A stretch of DNA of 64,000 nucleotides from Paludibacteraceae bacterium. GTDB lineage: Bacteria; Bacteroidota; Bacteroidia; Bacteroidales; Paludibacteraceae. Position numbers and translations under genes: made by a program. Under the pieces are notes generated by a model. That model worked only from the letters and a program-made list of their open reading frames with translations, searched no databases and was not told the DNA's origin. The DNA lies in contig JAGBCD010000027.1 in assembly GCA_017938155.1 (NCBI GenBank), positions 62,001 to 126,000 on the forward strand, given 5' to 3'. Shown in pieces: positions 1 to 10,039 of this stretch. Numbering within the stretch: position 1 is the first letter of the stretch; each line of letters begins with the position of its first letter.

Positions 1-3000
1 AAGCAAAGACTTTCACTACCACACAAATGGTAAGTTATCCATATTTAGAAGCATTTGACAAGATGGCACCTGGTCTGTATTTGGACAATCGATATGCAAT
101 ACCAGAAGGCTGGGCGACAGGTTTGCGCTATGTCAGTGGCGGAGTGGATCGTACAGTTTCATCATGGAGTACCTCCTATGATAGCTATCTTCCATACATG
201 GTGACCTCGCAAAACCACAACCTAACACCCTATGTTGCTGCAGCTTTGAGAGTCTATGGTTATAGTACCTCCTACTCTGGATTTGCTATCACACCAGAGA
301 TACCTGTAGCATCCTTGAAAGAGAAGATGATTTCTTTCTGGATGAATGCAAGTTCTACATCATATGGTGTGGTAGTAGCCATCGTGAAATCACAAGACAC
401 CGAGTTGCCCGAGGATAAGATGTACAAGGATACTGCCAACTATATTGCCATTGATACCATTTATGCATCAGTGCTCAACCAATGGGAGTATCAACAAGTG
501 CCTATTTATGATTATGAAGGTTCAGGCAAGTATATCTTGTTCAGAACCATTGGAGGAACTGTAACAGCCTATGTGGACGATATAGAGATTGGTCCTGCAA
601 TCGACTTCTTTACGGCTAAGAACCTACAAGCAGAGGCTTTGAGTACTGCGCATATCAAGGCTACATGGCAAGACAAGGGTAGAGCACAATCATGGAAAGT
701 GAAAGTAAGCACGACTCCTATCGACCCTGCTACAGCTACTGCGAACGTCTATGAAGGTACTGTGACTGGCACTACTTATGAGAACCAAACACTCAATGCC
801 AATACTACCTACTACATCTACGTAAGACCGAATGGAGACGCTCCTGGCGTAGAATGGGCTGGTACAGAAGTGACCACCATGTACGGCATCAGCGAACTCC
901 CATTCACTGAGACATTCGATGTAGATGGCGTAGAATACAAAACGGGTGCTGTGGCTAATCGTGGACCTCAATATTGGATTCTGGGTAATCCTAATCTTAC
1001 CACGCCTTATGAAAAACAAACACAGGTACCATATCTGAATACAACAGCATGGAATAATCCTGTAGATGGAGTGACCACACCTTATTTATATATATATGGT
1101 ACAAACTCCGCAACCAATCAAGGTGCATACGCTATCTTACCTGAGGTGTCTTGCGCGGATGTCAAGGATTTGGCATTGTCCTTCTATGGATACTACAATA
1201 GTACGACTACTACTGCCAACTATGCAGCAGCTGCCAATAAGCACTATGGAGTGATACACATCGGTGTTTTGGAGTCACCTACGGATATTACCAAAGAGGA
1301 TAAGTTTGACAAAGTGACCAAGATTGCTACCGTAAGATGTGCCAAAGCAAAAACACCAGAACCATTTGTTGTGAACTTTGAAAATTACAAAGGTACAGGT
1401 AAATATATCGTACTTTATTCTGATACCAACAAGTACAACTACTTCTGTGTGGATAACCTCAAGCTGAACTACATCACCGCTCCACAACAAGTTAGCGATG
1501 TACACATGACATCCGTTACTACCAATTCAGCCAATTTGACATGGAAAGAGAATGGTGTGGCCACCAAATGGGATGTGAAGGTGTTTGACCATGCTGCCGA
1601 AGATATAGATAACGAGACACCTGTATTCCAAGCGCAAGTGTCCGATACCAAGGCTGTGGTAGCTACGGGATTGAAACACTCTACCAAGTACTATGCGTAT
1701 GTTCGTTCACTCATGGGAACACAATTGGGTGAATGGTCTGTTGCTGGAACATTCTATACCGAATGTGCACCAATGGCATTGCCATTCTATGAGGACTTCA
1801 ACGCATACGAGGTAGGTAGTACCAGCCTCAATACTTTGCCTCCATTCTATGGAATTAAGGTGTCAAAGGAAAACGTATCATATGCTTGTGCATATGTTAA
1901 GGCGGCTAATGGTTCTTATGCATATGCGCAAGACCATACATATGGCAAAGATGCAGAGAAGGGTGTGTTGTACATGAATTCATCTTATTCAGGACCTTAC
2001 CAAGTATTCTTGATTTTACCTGAATTTGAAACCCCGCTCAACCAAATCAATGTGCGCTTCTATGGTGGATATTCTACTGCATGGGCACCTTCTGCATCTA
2101 CTGCAGGTTATGTACAAGTGGGTTATATCGATTCGTTGGATCAATACCATCGCATCGAAGACTGCAAGTTCTTGATTAAGAACGAATACAACGAGTTCAA
2201 CGTGGATTGCTCTTCTTTGCCTGCATCTGCCAAAGGTAGATTGTGCTTTGCAATGCCTAACTCTGAGGACGAAGTGAAACGCATTGGCGGTACATATGTA
2301 TCGGGTGGAGTTACCAAACAAACGTGGACCGCATACATTGACGATGTATCCATCACTCCTATACCACTATGCAAGCGTGTAGAAGATGTCAAAACATCGG
2401 TTATTGAGTCCAACGCTACAACGATCTATTGGAACAAGATGTCAACCGAAACGGCTTACAATATCAAACTTGCTACCAAAGAGATCGACCCATTGACACA
2501 AGCAGGAGATGTTCTCGAGACACAAACAGACAAAACCGCCTTCCAATTCACATCACTCGAACCAAATACTACCTACTATGCGTATGTACAAACAGTAGAT
2601 GCTGCGAAAGAGTGTACAGGTGAATGGAGCTTGCCATGTACATGGACCACGATGTGTGCTCCTTTGGCATATCCTTACTACGAAGACTTTGAGACAGGTT
2701 ATGCAGAAAATGACTTGTACCAATGCGCTATACTCAATAGTAGTGCCAATGTAAAAGATTTTGCATTGCTCGACAAAACATCGGCTACAAGCTATCCTAA
2801 CAAAGTGGAGGATGATTCCGAATTCTGTTTGGTACTCAAACAATCTGCGAAGGATAATATCCATTACTTCGTCTTCCCATTGCTGGATGTGGATAGCATC
2901 AAACACGCTCAATTGAGCATGTTCGTAGAACCACAATATGCTGGATGGCAACATTATGCTATCGGTGTGATGACCGACCCTTACGATGCTGCTACATTCG

Positions 3001-6000
3001 TAGAAGTGGCAAAAGACTCGGTATTGTATGATTCTAAAATCCACTCAGCAAGACCTTGGTACGAAAAGAGTTATACCTTCGAGTCTTATGTAACAGACTT
3101 TATGGGCAATGTCGGCAAGTATGTAGCGATACGTATTGATAACTACATTGGTACAACGGGTACTAGAAGTGCTGGACAAATGTATATTGATAACGTATCC
3201 ATCCGTCCTATCGACAAATGTCCTAACCCAACCGAACTTGCTGTTGCACTCAACAAAGACGATGACCATGCATTGGACATCTCTTGGAATAGCATCGCAG
3301 AAGACGCTGACTTCCAAGTTTGCCTATTCAAGAGCAAACCTGCAGATATCAATACGGCTGTACCTGTTGTAGCAAAGACAGTACAAGATACTACTGCTAC
3401 TACCATTGCTGGTTTGGAAGGCAACACTCCGTATTACGTAGTTGTTCGTATGGTATGTGGACAAGACGAATTTGGTCCTTGGTGCAAGGGTGCCAACATC
3501 CGTACAGGATGCGACCCAACGCAAACATTACCAATCAAAGACAACTTTGATGAGTACATCTATGCTTCGTCATCCAATGCAATGCCTTATTGCTGGGGTA
3601 GAACAAGCGTTCTTGTAAACAATCCTGGTGGAGCACCTGCTACCACATCACTTCCTTACTTGAATTTCAAAAATTCTACCTATCCTGCTAAGAGTGGTAC
3701 AACCTGTTTGTACATGCCTAAGAATACTTCGGTCATCACTCCTATGCTTGAGATTGATTCTACCAAGAAGGCTATCCTATACTTTGAAGCTGCAGGTAAA
3801 TGTACAGAAACGTCTCCATCTACCATTGGTGTATATGTAACCAATACGCAAGATTTGGAAACCGATCCTAACGCAGAAGCCTTCTTCATCGCTGAGTTCG
3901 AATTTACCATCAACAACCAGTACAGAGCATGTTATGTTGACTTGTCTGCTTACACTTCTGTCAAGAACTACAAGTACATCATGTTCAAAGCTGGTGGAGC
4001 AGGTTCAGGTATATTGTTGGATGATTTGGTAATCACTACCGACAGAGAAACCATCATTCCTGTGAAGGGACTCGCTGTACAAGCATTGAGCGATAGCTAT
4101 ATAGCAATCGAATTTGATGAGATTACCCCTAATGTATCTTCATGGGTTGTTCAATACGGACCAAAAGACTTCGCTTTGGGTACTGGTACCAACAAGCAAA
4201 TCGCTGCGGAAGTGGATACCATCACGGGATTGGCATCTGGTACTGAATACGACTTCTATGTACGTGCGAATGCTGCGAATGCTGAATGGGTAGGTCCTTT
4301 GACATGCAGAACAATCCCTGCTGTGGCTGACATCCCTTATCGTACAGGATTTGAAGAGGAGGCTGATGTCAATGCTTGGACATTGTACAATACCAAAGCT
4401 ACAGGAGTTGCATACGAGAATACCTTCACTATTGGTGATGCATCCAAAGTAGGAGGCACTGGCAACAATGCACTATTCGTACAACACGATGGTGATTGGC
4501 AATATATTACCAAGTACACCGATCCGTTGGATCCTAATGATTATGTGGTAGGAACATCTTACGTTTATGCTACACGTTTTATTCGTGTATCCGAACCAGG
4601 TTCTTATATGTTTACCTTCAAACTCAAAAACCCAGGTAATACCAAACCAGGTTGCGAAGATGATGACTATATCAACATGATGCTTGTACCTGCAGATGCT
4701 TATCCTTCAGCTTCCTATGTGAAATTAGCCGACGGAACGAATGCCAATCAAACCACTACCAACGAAGATAAGGGTACGTACGTGATATGCAAACAAGCCA
4801 CTTTGTATGGTATCACCGAATGGACGGAGTACAAACAAATGTTGAATATCAAGGATGCAGGTGTTTATCAAATATTGTTACGTTGGTACAATCCTGCAAC
4901 AGGAGAACAAGATTCACTCTACAAACCTGCTGCTATTGATAGCATTACCGTAGAAGAATACTTGTGCTCACCTGTCGAAGATATCCAATACGTAGAAAGA
5001 AAACCAACCAGCGTATCATTCGAATGGTTTGGTGGCAAGAACAAGAACTTCCAAGTGGTAGTTTCAGAATACGCTCACTTAGGTGACCCAGGATTGGTGG
5101 ATGAGTCCTACTGTGTTGTAAGAGAGAATATTACTACCGTAGCTAAATATACCGTAACAGGTCTTGAACCTAACTCCGAATATTCCTTCTATGTTAAACC
5201 TATCTGTCCAGGAGAGACTACCGAGTGGGTAGAGTTCCCATTCACAACCCCTTGCAAGCAAATGACTACGCCATTCCTACAAACCTTTAGAGAATTGCCA
5301 GATTGTTGGACGTTTACAGATGCTAAGACAAAAGTAGGTTCACAAAACCAATACGATAGCAACAACCAATCGATCGATGGTATGAAAGTTTACTACTTAG
5401 AGATTCCTAAAGCAAGCTACATCGTATTCCCAGAATTTGATATTCCGCTCAATAAGGTGGCTCTAAGAGGATCTTTCCACTATGGTTCGATTACCAATTC
5501 AGGTAGTGTTACCATCAAAGTGGGTGTCGTGGACAATACGTATGACATGGAAACCTTCCAAGAAATCAAACGTTATACCTCTACTGACATTAGAAACTCA
5601 AGTGCTAAACCGTATGTCTTCGATGAGATAGAAGTATTTATGCACCTCTATCAAGGTACAGGTAAACTATTGGCTATTCAAGGTGACCCATTGTACGCTG
5701 TATGGTTCGAGTACTTGCAAGTAACCGAGTTGCCTGATTGCGTCATCCCAACACAAGTAGAGGTAACCGATATCACCGATTCTACCGCTTTGGTTTATTG
5801 GCAAAAAGGTTTAGAAGACACATGGAAAATACGTGTCAATGGTTCCGAAAATGAGATCGTTACCAAGTCAATGCCATACAAAATCACTGGTTTGACTATA
5901 GGTACCAACTATACCGTAGAAGTCGCTGCTGTATGCAACGATACCACAATGAGTGACTGGACTACACCTGTTGCCTTTATGACAGCGTGTGGCGCATATC

Positions 6001-7265
6001 CTATCCCATTTAGAGAAAGCTTTGATGGACTTATCAAGGAGAAATCTGCTGCTATCAACTGCTGGGAGAATATGTGCTCCGACAAACCAATCCAAGATGT
6101 GTTTATCAGAGAGAGCGAAGTGAAACCTATTGAAATAGGCAAATACTTCTCCTATACATGGGCTGCTAACTACATCACCACTTACCTGGGAGTACCACAA
6201 CAATTGTGGTCATGGGATTATGCTTCAACTACGTATCCTAAGAACTACAAGTGGATGGTATCACCAAACATCTTCATCAGTGACTCTGCTTCACTCAACT
6301 TTGATATGCGTCATTGTACCAACAAGGGTGATGCGGCTACTAACCATAGAGCACAATTCTTTGTGGCTATATCATTAGACGGTGGTCTCACTTGGAAAGA
6401 AGAAGATGCTACTGAGTTTGATCTAACCAATGAAGATGGACAATATCATCCTCGTTCAGTCAACCTTGACAAGTATGTGGGCGACACCATCCGATTTGCA
6501 TTCTATCACGAAGGTTTGACACAATCGGTTGCTACTGACAAGTATGCATACATCCTCATTGATAACGTTCGCGTAGCTTCGGTGGCATACGTAAATATGC
6601 AAGATGATGCCTGTGCCAACGAAACCTTCACCAATGCACACCTAACCATCCCTGCTGGAGAAGTAGTAGGAGAAACGATTGTTAAAGAAGTATTGGTTCC
6701 TTCCGTAGCAGGAAAAGACACAATGATTACTTATACAATCGCGGTACATCAAGCGGTAGTTGATTCTATCGAAGCTGAGATATGTGCGGGTGAAACCTAT
6801 GGCAACGGATTCAATGCATCCATCGCTGGTTTGCATAGCATCACACTTGAAACCGCTTATGGTTGCGATAGTACGGTGATATTGAATCTATCTGTATTGC
6901 CAGCGGATACTGCAAAGGTTGAGAATATCTCAATCAACATTACTCAACTTCCTTATGTAGTTGATGAGTATTATACCATTCCTGTGGATGCTGCTATTGG
7001 TACCTTTACACATACGGTTAAACCAAATCCAGCAGAGTGTACATATCGTATATATAACGTAGAACTATCCGAATCTACCGCTACAGGATTAGACCAAATA
7101 CAAAATGCAGTAGCTGCGGATGTTTACGACTGTACGGGTACATTTATCCAAAGCATCCAAACCTTGGATAAACCATTCAACTTGAAGGCACCTGCAGGTA
7201 TCTACCTCATCCGAGTACGTACAAGTGATGGAGAACACATTACAGTTAAACATCTTGTAAAATAA
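1..7265 (+). CDS. Giant secreted FN3/jelly-roll repeat protein with T9SS sorting domain (5' end outside window)
   Basis: The frame is open from base 3, ahead of the first ATG at 27, and the residues before that ATG read as the end of a fibronectin III strand, so the gene starts before the window. At least eight repeats follow. Each opens with a jelly-roll of the cleaved-adhesin/choice-of-anchor-J type (motif like P-Y-x-E-x-F; near bases 42, 897, 1780, 2671, 3528, 4332, 5268, 6001) and continues with an FN3 domain whose last strands read like YYxYVR. A Cys-rich module ending GCDS lies near 6770-6900. The last ~75 residues look like a type A T9SS C-terminal domain (GIYLIRV, then KHLVK at the end). 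Family knowledge says such proteins are exported by T9SS and attached to or released from the surface. A role in binding or adhesion is inference. The stop lies one base before the next ATG, so it is probably co-transcribed with the C10 peptidase. Confidence 0.85.
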   Translation, partial: AKTFTTTQMVSYPYLEAFDKMAPGLYLDNRYAIPEGWATGLRYVSGGVDRTVSSWSTSYDSYLPYMVTSQNHNLTPYVAAALRVYGYSTSYSGFAITPEIPVASLKEKMISFWMNASSTSYGVVVAIVKSQDTELPEDKMYKDTANYIAIDTIYASVLNQWEYQQVPIYDYEGSGKYILFRTIGGTVTAYVDDIEIGPAIDFFTAKNLQAEALSTAHIKATWQDKGRAQSWKVKVSTTPIDPATATANVYEGTVTGTTYENQTLNANTTYYIYVRPNGDAPGVEWAGTEVTTMYGISELPFTETFDVDGVEYKTGAVANRGPQYWILGNPNLTTPYEKQTQVPYLNTTAWNNPVDGVTTPYLYIYGTNSATNQGAYAILPEVSCADVKDLALSFYGYYNSTTTTANYAAAANKHYGVIHIGVLESPTDITKEDKFDKVTKIATVRCAKAKTPEPFVVNFENYKGTGKYIVLYSDTNKYNYFCVDNLKLNYITAPQQVSDVHMTSVTTNSANLTWKENGVATKWDVKVFDHAAEDIDNETPVFQAQVSDTKAVVATGLKHSTKYYAYVRSLMGTQLGEWSVAGTFYTECAPMALPFYEDFNAYEVGSTSLNTLPPFYGIKVSKENVSYACAYVKAANGSYAYAQDHTYGKDAEKGVLYMNSSYSGPYQVFLILPEFETPLNQINVRFYGGYSTAWAPSASTAGYVQVGYIDSLDQYHRIEDCKFLIKNEYNEFNVDCSSLPASAKGRLCFAMPNSEDEVKRIGGTYVSGGVTKQTWTAYIDDVSITPIPLCKRVEDVKTSVIESNATTIYWNKMSTETAYNIKLATKEIDPLTQAGDVLETQTDKTAFQFTSLEPNTTYYAYVQTVDAAKECTGEWSLPCTWTTMCAPLAYPYYEDFETGYAENDLYQCAILNSSANVKDFALLDKTSATSYPNKVEDDSEFCLVLKQSAKDNIHYFVFPLLDVDSIKHAQLSMFVEPQYAGWQHYAIGVMTDPYDAATFVEVAKDSVLYDSKIHSARPWYEKSYTFESYVTDFMGNVGKYVAIRIDNYIGTTGTRSAGQMYIDNVSIRPIDKCPNPTELAVALNKDDDHALDISWNSIAEDADFQVCLFKSKPADINTAVPVVAKTVQDTTATTIAGLEGNTPYYVVVRMVCGQDEFGPWCKGANIRTGCDPTQTLPIKDNFDEYIYASSSNAMPYCWGRTSVLVNNPGGAPATTSLPYLNFKNSTYPAKSGTTCLYMPKNTSVITPMLEIDSTKKAILYFEAAGKCTETSPSTIGVYVTNTQDLETDPNAEAFFIAEFEFTINNQYRACYVDLSAYTSVKNYKYIMFKAGGAGSGILLDDLVITTDRETIIPVKGLAVQALSDSYIAIEFDEITPNVSSWVVQYGPKDFALGTGTNKQIAAEVDTITGLASGTEYDFYVRANAANAEWVGPLTCRTIPAVADIPYRTGFEEEADVNAWTLYNTKATGVAYENTFTIGDASKVGGTGNNALFVQHDGDWQYITKYTDPLDPNDYVVGTSYVYATRFIRVSEPGSYMFTFKLKNPGNTKPGCEDDDYINMMLVPADAYPSASYVKLADGTNANQTTTNEDKGTYVICKQATLYGITEWTEYKQMLNIKDAGVYQILLRWYNPATGEQDSLYKPAAIDSITVEEYLCSPVEDIQYVERKPTSVSFEWFGGKNKNFQVVVSEYAHLGDPGLVDESYCVVRENITTVAKYTVTGLEPNSEYSFYVKPICPGETTEWVEFPFTTPCKQMTTPFLQTFRELPDCWTFTDAKTKVGSQNQYDSNNQSIDGMKVYYLEIPKASYIVFPEFDIPLNKVALRGSFHYGSITNSGSVTIKVGVVDNTYDMETFQEIKRYTSTDIRNSSAKPYVFDEIEVFMHLYQGTGKLLAIQGDPLYAVWFEYLQVTELPDCVIPTQVEVTDITDSTALVYWQKGLEDTWKIRVNGSENEIVTKSMPYKITGLTIGTNYTVEVAAVCNDTTMSDWTTPVAFMTACGAYPIPFRESFDGLIKEKSAAINCWENMCSDKPIQDVFIRESEVKPIEIGKYFSYTWAANYITTYLGVPQQLWSWDYASTTYPKNYKWMVSPNIFISDSASLNFDMRHCTNKGDAATNHRAQFFVAISLDGGLTWKEEDATEFDLTNEDGQYHPRSVNLDKYVGDTIRFAFYHEGLTQSVATDKYAYILIDNVRVASVAYVNMQDDACANETFTNAHLTIPAGEVVGETIVKEVLVPSVAGKDTMITYTIAVHQAVVDSIEAEICAGETYGNGFNASIAGLHSITLETAYGCDSTVILNLSVLPADTAKVENISINITQLPYVVDEYYTIPVDAAIGTFTHTVKPNPAECTYRIYNVELSESTATGLDQIQNAVAADVYDCTGTFIQSIQTLDKPFNLKAPAGIYLIRVRTSDGEHITVKHLVK

Positions 7266-7266
7266 T

Positions 7267-9357
7267 ATGCGTCATTCAGGACTGATAATTATCGTCCTGC
7301 TCATATCAACTACAGCCTTGGCCGCACATCGAAGTGCTGCCGAGGCTGTAGCGATAGCAAACCAGTGGCTATCGGAGCAGAACCAACTGGCTGGAAAACA
7401 AAATGTTTCAGTCAACCATGCCTATACTACTGTCGTTGATAGTGCCAAAGCATGGTATCTCGTTCATACACCGCAACAAATGATTTGGGTAGCGGCAGAC
7501 GACCGTATGCATGATGTATTGGGATATACAGACCAACCTTCCACTACGGATGAACTGCCACCTGCACTCATTGATTGGTTGCAAAACTATGAACAGGAAT
7601 ATGAACGATTGAACGAGAATACAAATGCTGCATCAAATCCTAACAGTAGTCCAACCAAATACGATAGGGAAGTGCAACCTTTGTTGACATCAACTTGGAA
7701 CCAAACCAAACCCTTCAACAACCTCGCACCCTTGTACAACGAAACCAATCGGGCTGCGGCAGGGTGCGTAGCAACGGCTATGGCACAAGTGATGTACTAC
7801 CACAAATATCCCATTCGAGGGAAAGGACAATATTCCTACTTGTGGGTAAGCGAGCAAAACCCTTCTTTGTCGGGAGTGCTGTCGGCAGATTTTCAAAACA
7901 CTATCTACCAATGGGATAGGATGTTACCCTCATATAGTGGACAATATACCGAACAACAAGCACAAGCGGTTGCCACCCTATTGTACCATTGTGGAGTATC
8001 CGTAGATATGGGATACGATAGTGGAAGTTCACACTCCAGCGGAGCCGTTACAAGCAAAGTACCAAAGGCGCTGTATCAGTATTTTGACTATGATCCCAAT
8101 TACCAAGCCATTAGAAAAGAAATCTATCCTATAGATAGCGTGGTAAAGATAATGAAACAAGAACTGATGCAACATCGTCCTATCCTCATCAGTGGCTCAA
8201 GCGACAAAGGAGGACATGCTTTCGTGTGCGATGGATACAATGGATACGACTATTTTCATATCAATTGGGGATGGGGCGGAAAATCCGATGGTTATTTCTT
8301 GTTATCCGCACTCAATCCAAGTAGTCAAGGGGTAGGAGGTACTGGACAAGGATACAACAAAGGGACAACCTTTTTTATCGGCCTACAACCCAAAAACAAC
8401 GATTCCTCCAAACCCATACCACAATTTGCGTGTGATAGCGTCACCTTCCCAACGGTTTCGATTACCAGGCAGCAAACATTTGACATACACATCCATCGTT
8501 TGCAAAACTTTGGACTACACGACTTCAAGGGGGCCTATGGCGTAGCATTGTACAAAGAAGTAGATAATGAATGTGTGGCTGTGTTGAGTCAATATGACAA
8601 CTATAGTCTCAAAGCGGGCTATTATCGAACCACGGTAGCCAAATTGTCACAGATACAAATACCAGCTTCTATCCCGCAAGGGACCTATCGCCTATGTGCC
8701 GTTTACAAAAATGCAGACTACGATTGGATGCGTATGATGTGCCGTTATGATGACTATAGTCGTTTGGTATATATATCACAAGACTCAATGATTATCTATC
8801 ACCAAGCACCGCAACCACAACTCACACTTACTCAACCTATCTATTTCGCACAGCAGGACACCGCGTCACTATCCAATCAAGTACCCACGACTGGACTGCC
8901 CCTCAATTTTACTATCCACAATACAGGAGGAACTTTTAGAGGAGATATATCGGCTCGTATATACAAAGGGCCTTTCGCTAAAGGGCAATATGAGATTATG
9001 GAGAATGTGGTTATTCAACGCAATCAAACCCTAACATCGGCTTTGCAACAGCAGTTCGATTCAACGCTTTTGTTGAATACCGATTATACGATTAAGTTGT
9101 GCTATCGCTTGAGTGCCAACGACCCTTGGCAGACTTTCCAACCCTCCGAGATGGCGGCATTGGTTTTCCAATTGTACCAACCCACAACTCCAGAGCCAGA
9201 AGAGCCAACTCATCCGACCCCTATATACGCCGAAACTACTGAGCAAACACTCATCCAACGACAACGTATTTGTTCGTGGGGAGCATATGACTTGTATATA
9301 GACACCTACCAACAAGGAGAGAAGAAATACACACGCAAGTACCTTGTGATAAGATAA
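7267..9357 (+). CDS. Secreted C10-family (streptopain-like) cysteine peptidase
   Basis: This 696-residue protein has an N-terminal signal peptide (RHSGLIIIVLLISTTALAA). A Spi-type propeptide region follows (HRSAAEAVAIANQWL is typical of C10 proforms). The catalytic domain has the nucleophile in AAAGCVATAMAQ (Cys167) and the histidine in GGHAFVCDGYNG (His317), followed by the family hallmark INWGWGG. The C-terminal ~300 residues are beta-rich, and the protein ends in a short strand motif (YTRKYLVIR) resembling the tail of a type A T9SS signal, although the usual preceding strands are weak. C10 enzymes are secreted as zymogens and cleave host or surface proteins. The gene begins one base after the stop of the giant adhesin-like gene, so translation is probably coupled. 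The peptidase may process neighbouring surface proteins, which is inference. Confidence 0.9.
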   Translation: MRHSGLIIIVLLISTTALAAHRSAAEAVAIANQWLSEQNQLAGKQNVSVNHAYTTVVDSAKAWYLVHTPQQMIWVAADDRMHDVLGYTDQPSTTDELPPALIDWLQNYEQEYERLNENTNAASNPNSSPTKYDREVQPLLTSTWNQTKPFNNLAPLYNETNRAAAGCVATAMAQVMYYHKYPIRGKGQYSYLWVSEQNPSLSGVLSADFQNTIYQWDRMLPSYSGQYTEQQAQAVATLLYHCGVSVDMGYDSGSSHSSGAVTSKVPKALYQYFDYDPNYQAIRKEIYPIDSVVKIMKQELMQHRPILISGSSDKGGHAFVCDGYNGYDYFHINWGWGGKSDGYFLLSALNPSSQGVGGTGQGYNKGTTFFIGLQPKNNDSSKPIPQFACDSVTFPTVSITRQQTFDIHIHRLQNFGLHDFKGAYGVALYKEVDNECVAVLSQYDNYSLKAGYYRTTVAKLSQIQIPASIPQGTYRLCAVYKNADYDWMRMMCRYDDYSRLVYISQDSMIIYHQAPQPQLTLTQPIYFAQQDTASLSNQVPTTGLPLNFTIHNTGGTFRGDISARIYKGPFAKGQYEIMENVVIQRNQTLTSALQQQFDSTLLLNTDYTIKLCYRLSANDPWQTFQPSEMAALVFQLYQPTTPEPEEPTHPTPIYAETTEQTLIQRQRICSWGAYDLYIDTYQQGEKKYTRKYLVIR

Positions 9358-9515
9358 TCGTCCATTGCATCTCATAACGTCATGCAGGAAAGGACTGCTC
9401 CCACCTCTTTTGTGAATAGGTGATCATCCCTTGCATTTCGTAATGTCATGCAGGAAAGGACTGCTCCCACCTCTTTTGTGAATAGGTGATCATCCTTTGC
9501 ATTTCGTACGTCACC
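9357..9515. repeat. 66-bp tandem repeat, about 2.4 copies
   Basis: Unit starts are at 9357, 9423 and 9489, so the period is exactly 66 bases. The first two units differ at only a few positions. The third is cut after about 27 bases (TTGCATTTCG then diverges). The first unit begins inside the stop region of the C10 peptidase gene. The shared central part reads GTCATGCAGGAAAGGACTGC. No frame through it looks coding. Confidence 0.85.
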
Positions 9516-9978
9516 TTTTACCTTCCTCTTAAAAATAGCCCTATAGCGCAGTGTTATTAGGCTCCCAAGAGGGGGGTAGAGTGGGGGGCGTTTGTTGCTT
9601 GCTTCACGTTCAGTAGCAGCATCTCACTTCCAAATACGACTATTGCGTATAGCCTTGCTATACCCTTGCTATACCCTTGGGATAATTTTGTAAATTCGCT
9701 TTGCGAATAATCGTTTGAGGCGTAAGCCGAGATAAGTAGCAATCGTTCGAGGCGTAAGCCGAGATAAGAATTAAGAATTATGAATTAAGAACTAGAGGTG
9801 AGATAAAAAACAGCGAAGCGGTGAAACAAGCATCTCTGATGCGTGAAACTTTGAAACTTTGTAGCAATCGCTCGAACGATAGCTACAAAATTCAAAATTC
9901 TTAATTCCCTACGCGTTGTAAAGAATATTTGAGGAAATAGAAAAAATGTTAGTAAAGTATGAAAAAAGTGTGTAATAA
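9516..9978. other. Gene-free AT-rich spacer with dispersed intergenic repeats
   Basis: No convincing gene is present. Two short direct repeats of the form TCG(T)TCGAGGCGTAAGCCGAGATAAG lie at 9709-9736 and 9737-9768. A 63-base element (9808-9870) recurs in opposite orientation at 25838-25900. Runs of AATTCTTAATT-type sequence surround these, as at 12943-12980 and 26140-26170. The short open frames here have no recognisable product. Confidence 0.6.
9808..9870 (+). repeat. 63-bp intergenic repeat, copy A (inverted partner at 25838-25900)
   Basis: By eye, 62 of 63 bases match the reverse complement of 25838-25900; the only difference is within the CATCTCTGATG stretch. The core reads GCGAAGCGGTGAAACAAGC. 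The two copies lie on either side of the 10040-25641 gene block. Confidence 0.85.
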
Positions 9979-10011
9979 TTTTCATAAATAGATTTTTTTT
10001 ATTTACCTTTG
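9979..10011 (+). promoter_or_regulatory. Bacteroidetes-type promoter for the 10040 gene
   Basis: A TACCTTTG -7 box at 10004-10011 is preceded 20 bases upstream by TTTTC, which approximates the TTTG -33 element. It lies 28 bases before the start codon of the lipoprotein peptidase gene. Confidence 0.6.
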
Positions 10012-10039
10012 CAAAAAATAATTTAATATTTGTGTCATT

